DNA of 39,148 nucleotides from Streptomyces ipomoeae 91-03 (GCF_000317595.1 NZ_AEJC01000563.1:1-39148), one strand, 5' to 3'; counted from the first letter of the stretch, positions 8,961 through 18,453 are shown. Notes: generated by a model not told the origin, from the letters alone. A program made the numbers and translations.

Positions 8961-9749
8961 TCAGACGTTCACGCCGTGCGAGCGGAGGTACGCGACGGGG
9001 TCGATGTCCGAGCCGTACTCGGCCGTCGTACGGGCCTCGAAGTGCAGGTGCGGGCCGGTGACGTTGCCGGTCGCCCCGGAGAGGCCTATCTGCTGGCCGG
9101 GGGTGACCGTCTGGCCGACGGAGACGGCGATGGACGACAGGTGGGCGTACTGGGTGTACGTACCGTCGTTCATCTTGATGACGATGTTGTTGCCGTAGGC
9201 GCCGCCCCAGCCCGCCTCGACGACGGTGCCGGAGCCGACCGCGTGGACGGCCGTGCCGGTGGCGGCGTGGAAGTCGATGCCGGTGTGGCTGCCGGAGGAC
9301 CACAGGGCGCCGCCGGACTTGTAGCCGGTGGAGATGTACGAGCCGCTGATCGGGGCGACGTAGGCGTTGAGGCGCTCGCGCTCGGCCGCGCGGGCGGCGC
9401 GCGCCTTGATCTCCTCGCGCTCCTTGGCGGCGGCACGCTCCTGCTTGGCCTTCTCGGCGGCGGCCTTCCTGGCCTCCTCCTGCGCCTTCTGCTTGGCGGC
9501 GGCCACCTCGGCGGCCTGCTGCTGGGCCTGGGCCTGGGCGTCGACCTGGTCGGCGACCGTGTCACCGAGCTCGATGACCTGGTTCAGCCCGGTCTGCTCG
9601 GGGGCCGGCTCCGCGGCGAACGCCGGGACGGAAGCCACGGTGCCTATGACGCCGGTGGTGGTGAGAGCGGCGACGCCCACGGTCTTCGTGGTCGTGCGCT
9701 GCACTCGGCTGGGACGGCGGTGTTTCCCGGGGGCGCGGGTGAACGCCAT
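8961..9749 (-). CDS. Secreted M23 family metallopeptidase (LytM-type cell-wall hydrolase)
   Basis: 262 aa. N-terminal signal sequence (basic start, hydrophobic TVGVAALTTTGVIGTVASV, cleavage near AFA-AEP); Ala/Glu/Lys-rich coiled coil about 64-126; C-terminal M23 domain with zinc ligands His155 and Asp159 (SHTGIDFH) and His236 (GPHLHFEAR), catalytic His203 in YAHLSS. Such enzymes cut peptidoglycan cross-links during growth or germination. The long leader carries a c-di-AMP riboswitch, which fits the known control of Streptomyces cell-wall hydrolases. A terminator follows directly. Confidence 0.95.
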   Translation of the reverse strand: MAFTRAPGKHRRPSRVQRTTTKTVGVAALTTTGVIGTVASVPAFAAEPAPEQTGLNQVIELGDTVADQVDAQAQAQQQAAEVAAAKQKAQEEARKAAAEKAKQERAAAKEREEIKARAARAAERERLNAYVAPISGSYISTGYKSGGALWSSGSHTGIDFHAATGTAVHAVGSGTVVEAGWGGAYGNNIVIKMNDGTYTQYAHLSSIAVSVGQTVTPGQQIGLSGATGNVTGPHLHFEARTTAEYGSDIDPVAYLRSHGVNV

Positions 9750-9764
9750 GGAGTGGCTGGTCCT

Positions 9765-9935
9765 TTCCTTCCCTCTCGCCTACCGGGTTAGCTGACGGGT
9801 TCGGAGCAGGAAGGTCTCCTACGGAGACCCCTCACATCGTGGAGCTTCGTGAAGGGCACCCGATTCACCCCAGGGACTGTTGGGTCCCCGGCTCCCCTGG
9901 CTCGCGCCGTACGGGGACTCGGCGATGACTGTCCG
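9765..9935 (-). ncRNA. ydaO-type c-di-AMP riboswitch in the peptidase leader
   Basis: Reading the minus strand, the leader contains the hallmarks of the actinobacterial ydaO/yuaA class: GGGGACCCAACAGTCCC followed by TGGGGTGAATCGGG, a variable hairpin (GGGGTCTCCGTAGGAGACC), then GAACCCGTCAGCTAACC and GGTAGGCGAGAGGGAAGGAA just before the ribosome site. c-di-AMP binding to this class lowers expression of downstream wall hydrolases. Boundaries are approximate because I judged them by motif, not by a covariance model. Confidence 0.88.
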
Positions 9936-10078
9936 GTGCCGCGGGTGCGGCGAACTGCTGAGCGAACAGCCAGACCGACGCTAAGTGGGCCGTCTTCGAA
10001 ATAACAAACGGATCACGGGTTTTGTTGCGTACGCCACACCCCAGACCTACAACCTCCCCCATCAATATGGACAAACGA

Positions 10079-10110
10079 GGGCCCTGGCGACTCTTCAGTC
10101 ACCAGGGCCC
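10079..10110 (-). terminator. Hairpin terminator of the M16 peptidase operon
   Basis: Stem GGGCCCTGG (10079-10087) / CCAGGGCCC (10102-10110), extended inside by three more pairs after one mismatch, 28 bp beyond the stop of the second M16 gene. Confidence 0.7.
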
Positions 10111-10137
10111 CGTCATGCACGTGCTTCCGTCCGGCCT

Positions 10138-11526
10138 CTACTCGGCCGGTACGACGGTGACTTCGCCGATGCCGAGGGCCCTGACCGGCTCCTCGATCTG
10201 GGCGGCGTCACCGACGAGGACGGTCACCAGACGGTCCACCGGGAAGGCGCTCACAGCGGCGGCGGTGGCCTCGACGGTGCCGGTGGCGGCCAACTGCCGG
10301 TACAGCGTCGCCTGGTAGTCGTCCGGCAGGTACTGCTCGACCTGGTCGGCCAGTGTGCTCGCCACGGCGGCGGCCGTCTCGAACTTGAGGGGGGCCACCC
10401 CGACGAGGTTCTGCACGGCGACATCGCGCTCGGCGTCGGTCAGGCCCTCGGCGGCGAGGGTGCGCAGCACCGTCCACAGGTCCTCGAGCGCCGGTCCGGT
10501 GTTCGGTGTGTCGACGGAGCCGCTGATGGCGAGCATCGCGACACCCGAGCCGTCGGGCGCCGAGCGCAGCACCTGGCCGAACGCGCGCACACCGTAGGTG
10601 TAACCCTTCTCCTCGCGCAGGACGCGGTCCAGCCGGGAGGTGAGGGTGCCGCCGAGGCAGTAGGTGCCGAGCACCTGGGCGGGCCACACACGGTCGTGCC
10701 GGTCGGCACCCACGCGGCCGATGAGCAGCTGCGTCTGCACGGAGCCGGGGCGGTCGACGATGACGACCCGTCCGGTGTCGTCGGCGGTCACCGGCGGCAC
10801 GGTGCTCGGCTTGGCCGCGGAGCCGGTCCAGGCGCCCAGGGTGTCGCCGAGCAGCGCGTCGAGGTCGACTCCGGTGAGGTCGCCGACGACCACGGCGGTG
10901 GCCGTCGCGGGGCGTACGTGCTTCTCGTAGAAGGCGCGTACGGCGGCGGAGTCGATGCCCGCGACGGTCTCCTCGGTGCCCTGGCGGGGACGCGACATGC
11001 GCGAGCCGGCCGGGAACAGCTGCTTGGAGAGCTCCTTCGCGGCCCGGCGGCCCGGGTTGGCCGTCTCGTGCGGGATCTCGTCGAGCCGGTTCGCCACCAG
11101 CCGCTCGATCTCACTGTCCGCGAAGGCGGGGGCCCTGAGGGCGTCGGCGAGCAGACCGAGCGCCTTGGCCAGCCGTGACACGGGCACTTCGAGGGAGAGG
11201 CGGACGCCGGGGTGGTCGGCGTGCGAGTCGAGGGTGGCGCCGCAGCGCTCCAGCTCGGCGGCGAACTCCTCGGCGGAGTGCTTGTCGGTGCCCTCGGAGA
11301 AGGCCCTGGTCATGATCGTGGCGACGCCGTCCAGGCCGACGGGCTCGGCGTCCAGGGGGGCGTCGAGGAGGACCTCGACGGCGACGACCTGCTGGCCGGG
11401 GCGGTGGCAGCGCAGCACGGTCAGGCCGTTGTCCAGGGTGCTCCGCTCGGGCGCCGGGAACGCCCAGGGCCTGGCCTCGCCGGGCTGGGGCTGCGGGTGG
11501 AAGTCCATGGTCGCGAGCTCGGTCAC
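10138..11526 (-). CDS. M16 family peptidase-like subunit lacking the zinc motif
   Basis: About 462 aa, M16B (pitrilysin/insulinase-like) fold: STLDNGLTVLRCHRP strand, DGVATIMTRAFSEGT, and the C-terminal REEKGYTYGVRAFGQ motif typical of the non-catalytic partner. The HXXEH zinc motif is absent (the position reads GVATIMTRAFSEG). In bacterial M16B heterodimers one chain carries zinc and the other the Arg/Tyr substrate-binding motif. The gene starts with GTG overlapping the stop of the catalytic partner by four bases (GTGA); an ATG six codons in (11508) is an alternative. The tight overlap supports a two-subunit complex. Confidence 0.92.
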   Translation of the reverse strand: MTELATMDFHPQPQPGEARPWAFPAPERSTLDNGLTVLRCHRPGQQVVAVEVLLDAPLDAEPVGLDGVATIMTRAFSEGTDKHSAEEFAAELERCGATLDSHADHPGVRLSLEVPVSRLAKALGLLADALRAPAFADSEIERLVANRLDEIPHETANPGRRAAKELSKQLFPAGSRMSRPRQGTEETVAGIDSAAVRAFYEKHVRPATATAVVVGDLTGVDLDALLGDTLGAWTGSAAKPSTVPPVTADDTGRVVIVDRPGSVQTQLLIGRVGADRHDRVWPAQVLGTYCLGGTLTSRLDRVLREEKGYTYGVRAFGQVLRSAPDGSGVAMLAISGSVDTPNTGPALEDLWTVLRTLAAEGLTDAERDVAVQNLVGVAPLKFETAAAVASTLADQVEQYLPDDYQATLYRQLAATGTVEATAAAVSAFPVDRLVTVLVGDAAQIEEPVRALGIGEVTVVPAE

Positions 11527-12917
11527 TTCGCCGACTCCTCGTTCTCGTCGGTGGTTTCGGCGGCTTCCGGCTCCGTGGCCTCGGCCTCGGCGGCTTCCGC
11601 TTCGTCCTCTTCGCCGGCGACGGGCTCGTAGACGAGCACCGCGCGGTTGTCGGGCCTCAGGCGTGCCTTGGCGATCTCCTGGACCTCCTCGGCGGTCACG
11701 TCCAGGACGCGGTCGACGGCGGTCAGGGCGAGCTTCGGGTCGCCGAAGAGGACCGCGTAGCGGCACAGCTCGTCGGCGCGGCCCGCGACCGTGCCGAGCC
11801 GGTCCAGCCACTCGCGCTCCAACTGGGCCTGGGCCCGTTCCATCTCCTCCGCCGTCGGGCCCTCCGCGGCGAACCGGGCGAGCTCCTCGTCGACGGCGGC
11901 CTCGATGACGGGCACCTCGACGTCGCCCGAGGTCTTCACGTCCATCCACGCCAGGGACGGGGCGCCGACCAGCCGCAGCAGGCCGAAGCCGGCCGTCACG
12001 GCCGTACGGTCGCGGCGTACGAGCCGGTTGTAGAGGCGGGAGGACTCGCCGCCGCCGAGGATCGTGAGCGCCAGGTCGGCCGCGTCGCACGCGCGCGTGC
12101 CGTCCTCCGGGAGGCGGTAGGCGGCCATCAACGCGCGCGCGGGCACCTTCTCCTCGACGACCTCGCGCAGCTGCTCACCGATGACGTCGGGCAGCGAGCC
12201 GTCCCTCCGCTCGCGCTTGTTGTCGTACTTCGGGATGGAACCGAAGTACTTCTCGATCCACGCGAGCGTCTGCTCCGGGTCGATGTCGCCGACGACGGAG
12301 AGGACGGCGTTGTTGGGCGCGTAGTACGTGCGGAAGAACTCGCGGGCGTCCTCCAGGCTGGCCGCCTCCAGGTCCTCCATGGAACCGATCGGCGTGTGGC
12401 GGTAGGGGTGACCCTCCGGGTAGGCCAGGCGGAAGATTCGCTCGAAAGCGGTGCCGTAGGGCACGTTGTCGTAGCGCTGCCGACGCTCGTTCTTGACAAC
12501 GTCCCGCTGGTTGTCCAGGTTCTTCTGGTCGAGCGCGACCAGCAGGCTGCCCATGCGGTCGGCCTCCAGCCACAGCGCCAGCTCCAGCTGGTGGGCGGGC
12601 ATGGTCTCGAAGTAGTTGGTGCGCTCCCAGCTGGTGGTGCCGTTCAGCGAACCACCGGCGCCCTGGACCAGCTCGAAGTGGCCGTTGCCCGACACCTGCT
12701 TCGAGCCCTGGAACATCAGGTGCTCGAAGAGGTGGGCCAGGCCCGTACGACCTGGCACCTCATGGCGCGAGCCGACGTCGTACCAGAGGCACACCGCGGC
12801 GACCGGGGTCAGGTGGTCCTCTGAGAGCACCACGCGCAGGCCGTTGTCCAGGCGGTGCTCCTTCACTGTCAGGCCTTCGGAGCCTGCCTCGGCTGTGGCC
12901 GTGTGACCCATGGGCAT
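11523..12917 (-). CDS. M16 family zinc metallopeptidase, catalytic subunit
   Basis: 464 aa from MPMGHTATAEAG. Zinc site His62-X-X-Glu65-His66 (HLFEH) and the distal ligand Glu144 in VKNERRQRYDNVPYG, the spacing expected for M16. Mitochondrial-processing-peptidase-like; substrates in Streptomyces are not established. C-terminus is an acidic Glu/Ala-rich tail. Start chosen for AGGGA before the ATG at 12917 and because the upstream reading frame is unconserved. First gene of a two-gene operon with the zinc-less subunit, divergent from parC. Confidence 0.94.
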   Translation of the reverse strand: MPMGHTATAEAGSEGLTVKEHRLDNGLRVVLSEDHLTPVAAVCLWYDVGSRHEVPGRTGLAHLFEHLMFQGSKQVSGNGHFELVQGAGGSLNGTTSWERTNYFETMPAHQLELALWLEADRMGSLLVALDQKNLDNQRDVVKNERRQRYDNVPYGTAFERIFRLAYPEGHPYRHTPIGSMEDLEAASLEDAREFFRTYYAPNNAVLSVVGDIDPEQTLAWIEKYFGSIPKYDNKRERRDGSLPDVIGEQLREVVEEKVPARALMAAYRLPEDGTRACDAADLALTILGGGESSRLYNRLVRRDRTAVTAGFGLLRLVGAPSLAWMDVKTSGDVEVPVIEAAVDEELARFAAEGPTAEEMERAQAQLEREWLDRLGTVAGRADELCRYAVLFGDPKLALTAVDRVLDVTAEEVQEIAKARLRPDNRAVLVYEPVAGEEDEAEAAEAEATEPEAAETTDENEESAK

Positions 12918-13297
12918 GTACGTCCCTTCGATCGCTGTGCTGTGGTCGTGGAATCCGTCGGGGAACCGCCGTGGAAACCGCTGTTTTCCTGCCGGTCCTG
13001 CCACTGTATGCAAGCGCGCGGACCCCTGGAGAAGTTCCCGGGCGTCGTACGCCGAGAGCGAGACCGGGATTACCCGCGCGGAGCGCCTTCGCTCGGTTCG
13101 GCGCACGGCGTTGGCATGACCCTGTGGACTCCGCGCGGCGCCGGTCGAGGCGGCGTTCACAGGGCCCTGGTCCGCGTTGTCGGTGCGGCAGTCCACAATG
13201 GTCCGCGTCAGATCCCGTCAACGCCTCGCACAGTCGGTCTCTCGACACCGACATGAGCGCCCCGCAGGCGAGCGACCAGAAGAAGGAGCCGGCAGCG
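12918..13297. other. Divergent promoter region between M16 operon and parC
   Basis: 380 bp between divergent start codons. It must hold both promoters, but I see no clear -35/-10 pair, operator or RNA element. An in-frame ATG at 13253 could extend ParC by 15 residues. Confidence 0.4.
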
Positions 13298-15751
13298 ATG
13301 GCCCGCCGCAGCACTAAGACCCCGCCGCCCGACGACGCGTACGAGGAGAAAATCCTCGACATCGACGTCGTCGAGGAGATGCAGGGCTCCTTCCTCGAGT
13401 ACGCGTACTCGGTCATCTACTCCCGAGCCCTGCCCGATGCCCGAGACGGTCTGAAGCCGGTGCACCGCCGGATCGTCTACCAGATGAACGAGATGGGCCT
13501 GCGCCCCGACCGCGGCTACGTCAAGTGCGCCCGCGTCGTCGGCGAGGTCATGGGTAAGTTGCACCCGCACGGCGACTCGTCGATCTACGACGCCCTGGTG
13601 CGCATGGCCCAGCCCTTCTCGATGCGCGTGCCCCTGGTCGACGGCCACGGCAACTTCGGCTCGCTCGGCAACGACGACCCGCCGGCCGCCATGCGGTACA
13701 CCGAGTGCCGCCAGGCCGCGGCGACGAGCCTGATGACGGAGTCGATCGACGAGAACACGGTCGACTTCGCCCCGAACTACGACGGCCAGGAGCAAGAGCC
13801 GGTCGCTCTGCCCGCCGCCTTCCCGAACCTGCTGGTCAACGGCTCGTCGGGCATCGCCGTCGGCATGGCCACCAACATGCCGCCGCACAACCTCGGCGAG
13901 GTCATCGCAGCCGCCCGCCACCTCATCAGGTATCCGAACGCCGACCTGGACACCCTGATGAAGCACGTCCCGGGCCCCGACCTGCCCACGGGCGGCCGGA
14001 TCGTCGGCCTCTCCGGCATCAGGGACGCGTACGAGACGGGCCGCGGCACCTTCAAGATCCGCGCCACGGTGGCGATCGAGAACGTGACGGCCCGCCGCAA
14101 GGGCCTGGTCGTCACCGAGCTGCCCTTCACCGTCGGTCCGGAGAAGGTGATCGCCAAGATCAAGGATCTGGTCGGCTCGAAGAAGCTCCAGGGCATCGCC
14201 GACGTCAAGGACCTCACCGACCGCCAGCACGGCCTGCGCCTCGTGATCGAGATCAAGAACGGCTTCGTGCCGGAGGCCGTCCTGGAGCAGCTCTACAAGC
14301 TGACGCCGATGGAGGAGTCCTTCGGCATCAACAACGTGGCACTGGTCGACGGCCAGCCGCTCACCCTGGGCCTCAAGGAGCTCCTGGAGGTCTACCTCGA
14401 CCACCGCTTCGAGGTCGTACGCCGTCGCTCGGAGTTCCGCCGCGCCAAGAAGCGCGACCGGCTGCACCTGGTCGAGGGTCTGCTGACCGCGCTGGTGGAC
14501 ATCGACGAGGTCATCCGGCTGATCCGCTCCAGCGAGAACTCCGCGCAGGCCAAGGAGCGCCTGATCGAGCGCTTCTCCCTGTCGGACGTCCAGACCCAGT
14601 ACATCCTGGACACCCCGCTGCGCCGTCTCACCAAGTACGACCGCATCGAGCTGGAGTCCGAGCAGGACAAGCTCAACGCCGAGATCGCGGAACTGACGCG
14701 CATCCTGGAATCGGACGCGGAGCTGCGCAAGCTGGTCTCCGGTGAACTGGCCGCGGTGGCGAAGAAGTTCGGCACCGAGCGCCGTACGGTGCTGCTGGAG
14801 TCCTCGGGCGCCCAGGTGGCCGCGGTTCCGCTCCAGGTGGCGGACGACCCGTGCCGGGTGCTGCTGTCCTCGACGGGTCTGCTGGCCCGTACGGCGGGCA
14901 GCGGGCCCTTCCCGGAGGGCGACGGCAAGCGGACCAAGCACGACGTCATCGTCTCCGCGGTCCCGGCGACGGCACGCGGCGAGGTCGGGGCGGTGACCTC
15001 CACCGGCCGCCTGCTGCGGCTGAGCGTGATCGACCTGCCCCAGCTGCCGGAGACGGCGACGACCCCCAACCTCTCGGGCGGCGCCCCGCTCTCGGAGTTC
15101 CTCTCCCTCCAGGACGGCGAGACGCTGATCTGCCTGACGACGCTCGACGAGTCGTCGCCGGGCCTGGCCATCGGCACCGAGCAGGGTGTCGTCAAGCGTG
15201 TGGTGCCCGACTATCCGTCCAACAAGGAGGAGCTGGAGGTGATCACCCTCAAGGAGGGTGACCGGATCGTCGGCGCGGTCGAGCTGCGCACCGGTGAGGA
15301 GGACCTGGTCTTCATCACGGACGACGCCCAGCTGCTGCGCTACCAGGCGTCTCAGGTCCGCCCGCAGGGCCGCCCGGCCGGCGGTATGACGGGCATCAAG
15401 CTCACCGAGGGCGCGAAGGTCATCTCCTTCACGGCTGTCGACCCCGCCACCGACGCCGTCGTCTTCACGGTGGCCGGCTCCCGGGGCACCCTCGACGACT
15501 CCGTCCAGACCACGGCCAAGCTCACCCCCTTCGACCAGTACCCCCGCAAGGGCCGCGCCACGGGTGGCGTCCGCTGCCAGCGGTTCCTCAAGGGCGAGGA
15601 CTGTCTCTCCTTCGCCTGGGCGGGCCCCACTCCGGCCCGCGCCGCCCAGAAGAACGGCACCCCGGCCGACCTCCCCGACATGGACCCCCGCCGCGACGGC
15701 TCGGGCGTGTCCCTGGGCAAGCCGGTGTCGTCGGTGGCGGGGCCGGTGTGA
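13298..15751 (+). CDS. parC: DNA topoisomerase IV subunit A (ParC/GyrA family)
   Basis: 818 aa type IIA topoisomerase A subunit; breaks and rejoins DNA for decatenation together with ParE. Seen: QGSFLEYAYSVIYSRALPDARDGLKPVHRRI, quinolone-determining segment HPHGDSSIYDAL (Ser94, Asp98), catalytic Tyr134 in AAMRYTECRQ, and a C-terminal beta-pinwheel with repeated strand motifs (GTEQGVVKRV, TDDAQLLRY, GSRGTLDD). Start MARRSTKTPP has AAGGAG 10 bases upstream. No gyrB/parE neighbour, as in Streptomyces where parE is several genes away. ParC rather than GyrA is inferred from context. Confidence 0.93.
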   Translation: MARRSTKTPPPDDAYEEKILDIDVVEEMQGSFLEYAYSVIYSRALPDARDGLKPVHRRIVYQMNEMGLRPDRGYVKCARVVGEVMGKLHPHGDSSIYDALVRMAQPFSMRVPLVDGHGNFGSLGNDDPPAAMRYTECRQAAATSLMTESIDENTVDFAPNYDGQEQEPVALPAAFPNLLVNGSSGIAVGMATNMPPHNLGEVIAAARHLIRYPNADLDTLMKHVPGPDLPTGGRIVGLSGIRDAYETGRGTFKIRATVAIENVTARRKGLVVTELPFTVGPEKVIAKIKDLVGSKKLQGIADVKDLTDRQHGLRLVIEIKNGFVPEAVLEQLYKLTPMEESFGINNVALVDGQPLTLGLKELLEVYLDHRFEVVRRRSEFRRAKKRDRLHLVEGLLTALVDIDEVIRLIRSSENSAQAKERLIERFSLSDVQTQYILDTPLRRLTKYDRIELESEQDKLNAEIAELTRILESDAELRKLVSGELAAVAKKFGTERRTVLLESSGAQVAAVPLQVADDPCRVLLSSTGLLARTAGSGPFPEGDGKRTKHDVIVSAVPATARGEVGAVTSTGRLLRLSVIDLPQLPETATTPNLSGGAPLSEFLSLQDGETLICLTTLDESSPGLAIGTEQGVVKRVVPDYPSNKEELEVITLKEGDRIVGAVELRTGEEDLVFITDDAQLLRYQASQVRPQGRPAGGMTGIKLTEGAKVISFTAVDPATDAVVFTVAGSRGTLDDSVQTTAKLTPFDQYPRKGRATGGVRCQRFLKGEDCLSFAWAGPTPARAAQKNGTPADLPDMDPRRDGSGVSLGKPVSSVAGPV

Positions 15752-15789
15752 GGCGGAGCTGGTGTGGTGCGGGGGCAGTGTGAGCGGGG

Positions 15790-15925
15790 GCGGTCGTAGT
15801 CGGAGGCTGTCGGTGGTCAGCGGCTGCTGTGGTCAGGGGCTGCCGTAACCGACGGCGCCGTGATCAGAGGCTGTCGTATCCGAGACCGTCGTGATCAGGG
15901 GCTGCCGTGATCAGGGGCTGTCGAA
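15790..15925. repeat. Degenerate 15-18-bp tandem repeats downstream of the CobW GTPase gene
   Basis: At least five imperfect copies of GTGATCAGGGGCTGCCGT-like units occur between the convergent parC and GTPase genes. The last unit includes the GTPase stop codon and its final three sense codons, so the array looks like repeated slippage copies of the gene's own 3' end. Confidence 0.7.
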
Positions 15926-17068
15926 GGAGACTTCTGGTTCCTCGATCTCACCGGCCTCCTCGGTCCCCTTCTCCCGCACATAGCGGAGGACGCCCCACAT
16001 GCTGTGTTCATCGGCGTGTGGGGCGTCGTCCTTGCACGCCTCCAGCTCCTTGGTGAGGGCGGCGGCGTCGATACCGGCCCCGATGAGGACGAGCTGGGTG
16101 AGCCTCGGCTCCTCCGCGGTCATCGCCCACGGCTCGGGATAGAACCGCAGAAACCGCCCCACGGCATGCACGGCGTAGCGGTTGCGGACGTCGTACGGCC
16201 CGAAGTCGACGTACCCCTTGATCCGGTAGAGCCCTTCGGATCTGCCGTCGAGGAAGTCCATGAGCCGCCGGGGATTCATCGGCAGGTCGGAGACGAAGGC
16301 GACGCTGTCGTAGCCGGTGTGCAGATGCCCGAGGTGATCGTCGTGGCCGTCACCGTCCTCGTCGTGCCGATGGAGGTCGTCGAAGGAGAGCTGCCCGACG
16401 CGCTCCTCACTGGGCCGGCAGTCGAAGAGGAACTCGGGGTCGATCCGCCCGTACGTGGCGGACACGACGGCGGCACGATCGCTGAGCGAACGGACGAGCC
16501 CGAGGACCCGGTCGCCGTCCTCGGCCAGGTCGACCTTGTTGACGACGACGAGATCGGCGATGGAGAGGTGACGGTCGATCTCGGGATGCCGCTGCCGGGT
16601 CTCGGGGAACTCGGCGGCGTCGACGACCTCGACGAGCCCGCCGTAGACGACCCGGGGATTCTCACTGGCGAGCACCATCCGCACCAGCTCCTGCGGCTCG
16701 GCGAGCCCGCTCGCCTCGATGACGACGACATCGATCCCGGCGGACGGATGGGTCAGCCGCTCCAGATAGAGATCCAGCTCACTGACATCGACCGCACAGC
16801 ACAGGCACCCGTTGCCGAGCGACACCGTGGAGTCCCCGAGCGCCCCCGCCACCGCCATCGCGTCGATCTCGATGGCCCCGAAGTCATTGACGACGGCACC
16901 GATACGACTGCCTCCGCTGCGGTGGAGGAGATGGTTGAGCAACGTGGTCTTGCCGGAGCCGAGAAACCCGGCGAGCACGACGACGGGGATCTGCCGCGAG
17001 CCGTCCGGCCCCTGTGAATCCTGCTGAGTCGGAGTCGAAGCCGGACTCGACGACTGGCTGCTCAACAC
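15911..17068 (-). CDS. CobW/COG0523 family GTP-binding metallochaperone
   Basis: 385 aa from the GTG at 17068 (GAGAGAGGG upstream). G3E-family GTPase: Walker A GFLGSGKTTLLNHLL, metal motif GNGCLCC (CXCC), Glu in VVIEASGLAEP, guanine motif NKVD. Mid-region is His/Asp-rich (HRHDEDGDGHDDHLGHLH), and the CobW C-terminal domain ends the protein. The family delivers zinc or other metals to client proteins, often under metal starvation. No Zur-type site could be assigned with confidence in the upstream gap. Convergent with parC. Confidence 0.92.
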   Translation of the reverse strand: MLSSQSSSPASTPTQQDSQGPDGSRQIPVVVLAGFLGSGKTTLLNHLLHRSGGSRIGAVVNDFGAIEIDAMAVAGALGDSTVSLGNGCLCCAVDVSELDLYLERLTHPSAGIDVVVIEASGLAEPQELVRMVLASENPRVVYGGLVEVVDAAEFPETRQRHPEIDRHLSIADLVVVNKVDLAEDGDRVLGLVRSLSDRAAVVSATYGRIDPEFLFDCRPSEERVGQLSFDDLHRHDEDGDGHDDHLGHLHTGYDSVAFVSDLPMNPRRLMDFLDGRSEGLYRIKGYVDFGPYDVRNRYAVHAVGRFLRFYPEPWAMTAEEPRLTQLVLIGAGIDAAALTKELEACKDDAPHADEHSMWGVLRYVREKGTEEAGEIEEPEVSFDSP

Positions 17069-17432
17069 GCGCCCTCTCTCACACCGTTGCGTGCGCCGGC
17101 GCACGGCCGGCCGCCGCACGAGGGCGGCTCACGGACCGGCTCTCGCCGGAACGGTGCGGCTCTCGTACGGCCATGGAATGCCGCCCCAGGATACGAGTGC
17201 ACGGATACGCCGCGGAGTGACCGATTGTCAGCGGCGCCCGTGGGGCACACGTTGGGCATGGCGCCGGTCTGCGCGACCCACACATCCCTCCGTGCGCCTC
17301 CTCTCCGCCTCCCAGCCGACCAGGGCCGCTCGGCGACACTGGGAGACGGCAAGCGCCGCCCACCGCTCGCCGGTCCCACCCTGTCGCCCCACACCGACGA
17401 CCGGCGGACGGACGCCCGAACCGGGGGTTGAC
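17069..17432. other. Divergent intergenic region, GTPase / DUF6082
   Basis: 364 bp without a supportable gene. Rich in GC dyads (for example GTGCGCCGGCGCAC near 17091) but without a recognisable operator or RNA. Confidence 0.35.
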
Positions 17433-17954
17433 ATGGCCACACAGAGCTTCGGGGTACGGAGGCTCGGCTCCGCCGTCAGCAAAAGGCTGAAGGCCGCGCT
17501 GACGTCCGTGTCTGCGGGAAGGGCGCGCCAGCAACGGCACGCCGCCCTCACCGAGCAGCACCGGCTCCACTTCGACCTGTTGTGCAAGGCCATGGACGAC
17601 TCCGCGCTGGCGGCCGTACTCGACACGTACGAGAGCGACGTCCCGGCGGAGAGACAACGTCAGTACCTCTTCGCGAACGCGCTGTACGTCAACGCCCTCT
17701 ACTACCACCGCATCGGGGCATGGAGCCTCACCGAGTTGTACGGCCACCTTCGGGTGATCTGCCGGAACACCCTGTTCCGGGAGTACTGGGAGGCCACCCG
17801 CCACCACCGGCAGAGCCTGCCCGACTCGAGTGAGGAAGCCGAGCTGGGCCGGATGATGGACGGTCTGGTCCGGGAAATGGACCGGTTGAGCCAGGAAAGC
17901 GACGAGGGCGATCTTGAGGAGTGGTGGGTGGTCGGGCAGCCGCCCGGCGAATGA
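17433..17954 (+). CDS. DUF6082 family protein
   Basis: 173 aa of a Streptomyces family of unknown function. Diagnostic stretch: ANALYVNALYYHRIGAWSL... followed by RVICRNTLFREYWEATR and HHRQSLP, matching my memory of DUF6082. Predicted all-helical, soluble, with a basic N-terminus. ATG at 17433, preceded by GGGGG. The C-terminus is acidic (EGDLEEWW). A hairpin terminator follows at 18090. Confidence 0.82.
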   Translation: MATQSFGVRRLGSAVSKRLKAALTSVSAGRARQQRHAALTEQHRLHFDLLCKAMDDSALAAVLDTYESDVPAERQRQYLFANALYVNALYYHRIGAWSLTELYGHLRVICRNTLFREYWEATRHHRQSLPDSSEEAELGRMMDGLVREMDRLSQESDEGDLEEWWVVGQPPGE

Positions 17955-18089
17955 CCAGGGCCTCTCCCTGCACCGGATGCGTGCGTCGGGTGCATGGGTT
18001 TCTGGCACACTGACCTCCCTCAGCCTGCACCTGGTAAACATCCTTCACAGGCGCCCCGTTGTGCTGCGTAGGGCTGCCAATCCCCACAA

Positions 18090-18123
18090 GGGCCCGCGGT
18101 CACTCATGAGCATCCGTGGGCCC
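18090..18123 (+). terminator. Hairpin terminator after the DUF6082 gene
   Basis: GGGCCCGCGG (18090-18099) pairs with CCGTGGGCCC (18114-18123), one G-T pair, 14-nt loop. No T tract, as usual in Streptomyces. Confidence 0.5.
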
Positions 18124-18216
18124 GACACATGAGCTTCGCCGGACGCGCGAGAGGCCATCAGCCGGCGCGACACCCGATGCTCGTGACGGGCCGTCCCTCA
18201 ACTGCTAGGAACGGAC

Positions 18217-18453
18217 TTGAAGATCGTGCGTCGAGTCGGCGCTTCGCCCCAGGAGCGCGGCAGCGGTTCGGGGCAGACATGCCCCGACATCTTCGAATTG
18301 AGCGACGGAAACTTCGCTGTCATCGGCACGGAAGCCACTGCCATTCTCGACAAGGAACTGCCGCCCGACGCAGCGCGTGCGGAACATGAACGAATCGTGA
18401 TCATCACCCGCGACACCCTGCTCCGCGCGAAGAACGACATCCCGGACGCGTGA
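18217..18453 (+). CDS. Small conserved hypothetical protein
   Basis: 78 aa starting at TTG; AGGA lies six bases upstream. Sequence features: a basic start (MKIVRRVG), a single Cys in QTCPDIFELSDGNFAVIGTEAT, then RIVIITRDTLLRAKNDIP. This DIFELSDG-FAVIGT pattern recurs in small Streptomyces proteins of unknown function, as I recall. No membrane segment. A strong terminator follows 43 bp downstream. Confidence 0.72.
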   Translation: MKIVRRVGASPQERGSGSGQTCPDIFELSDGNFAVIGTEATAILDKELPPDAARAEHERIVIITRDTLLRAKNDIPDA

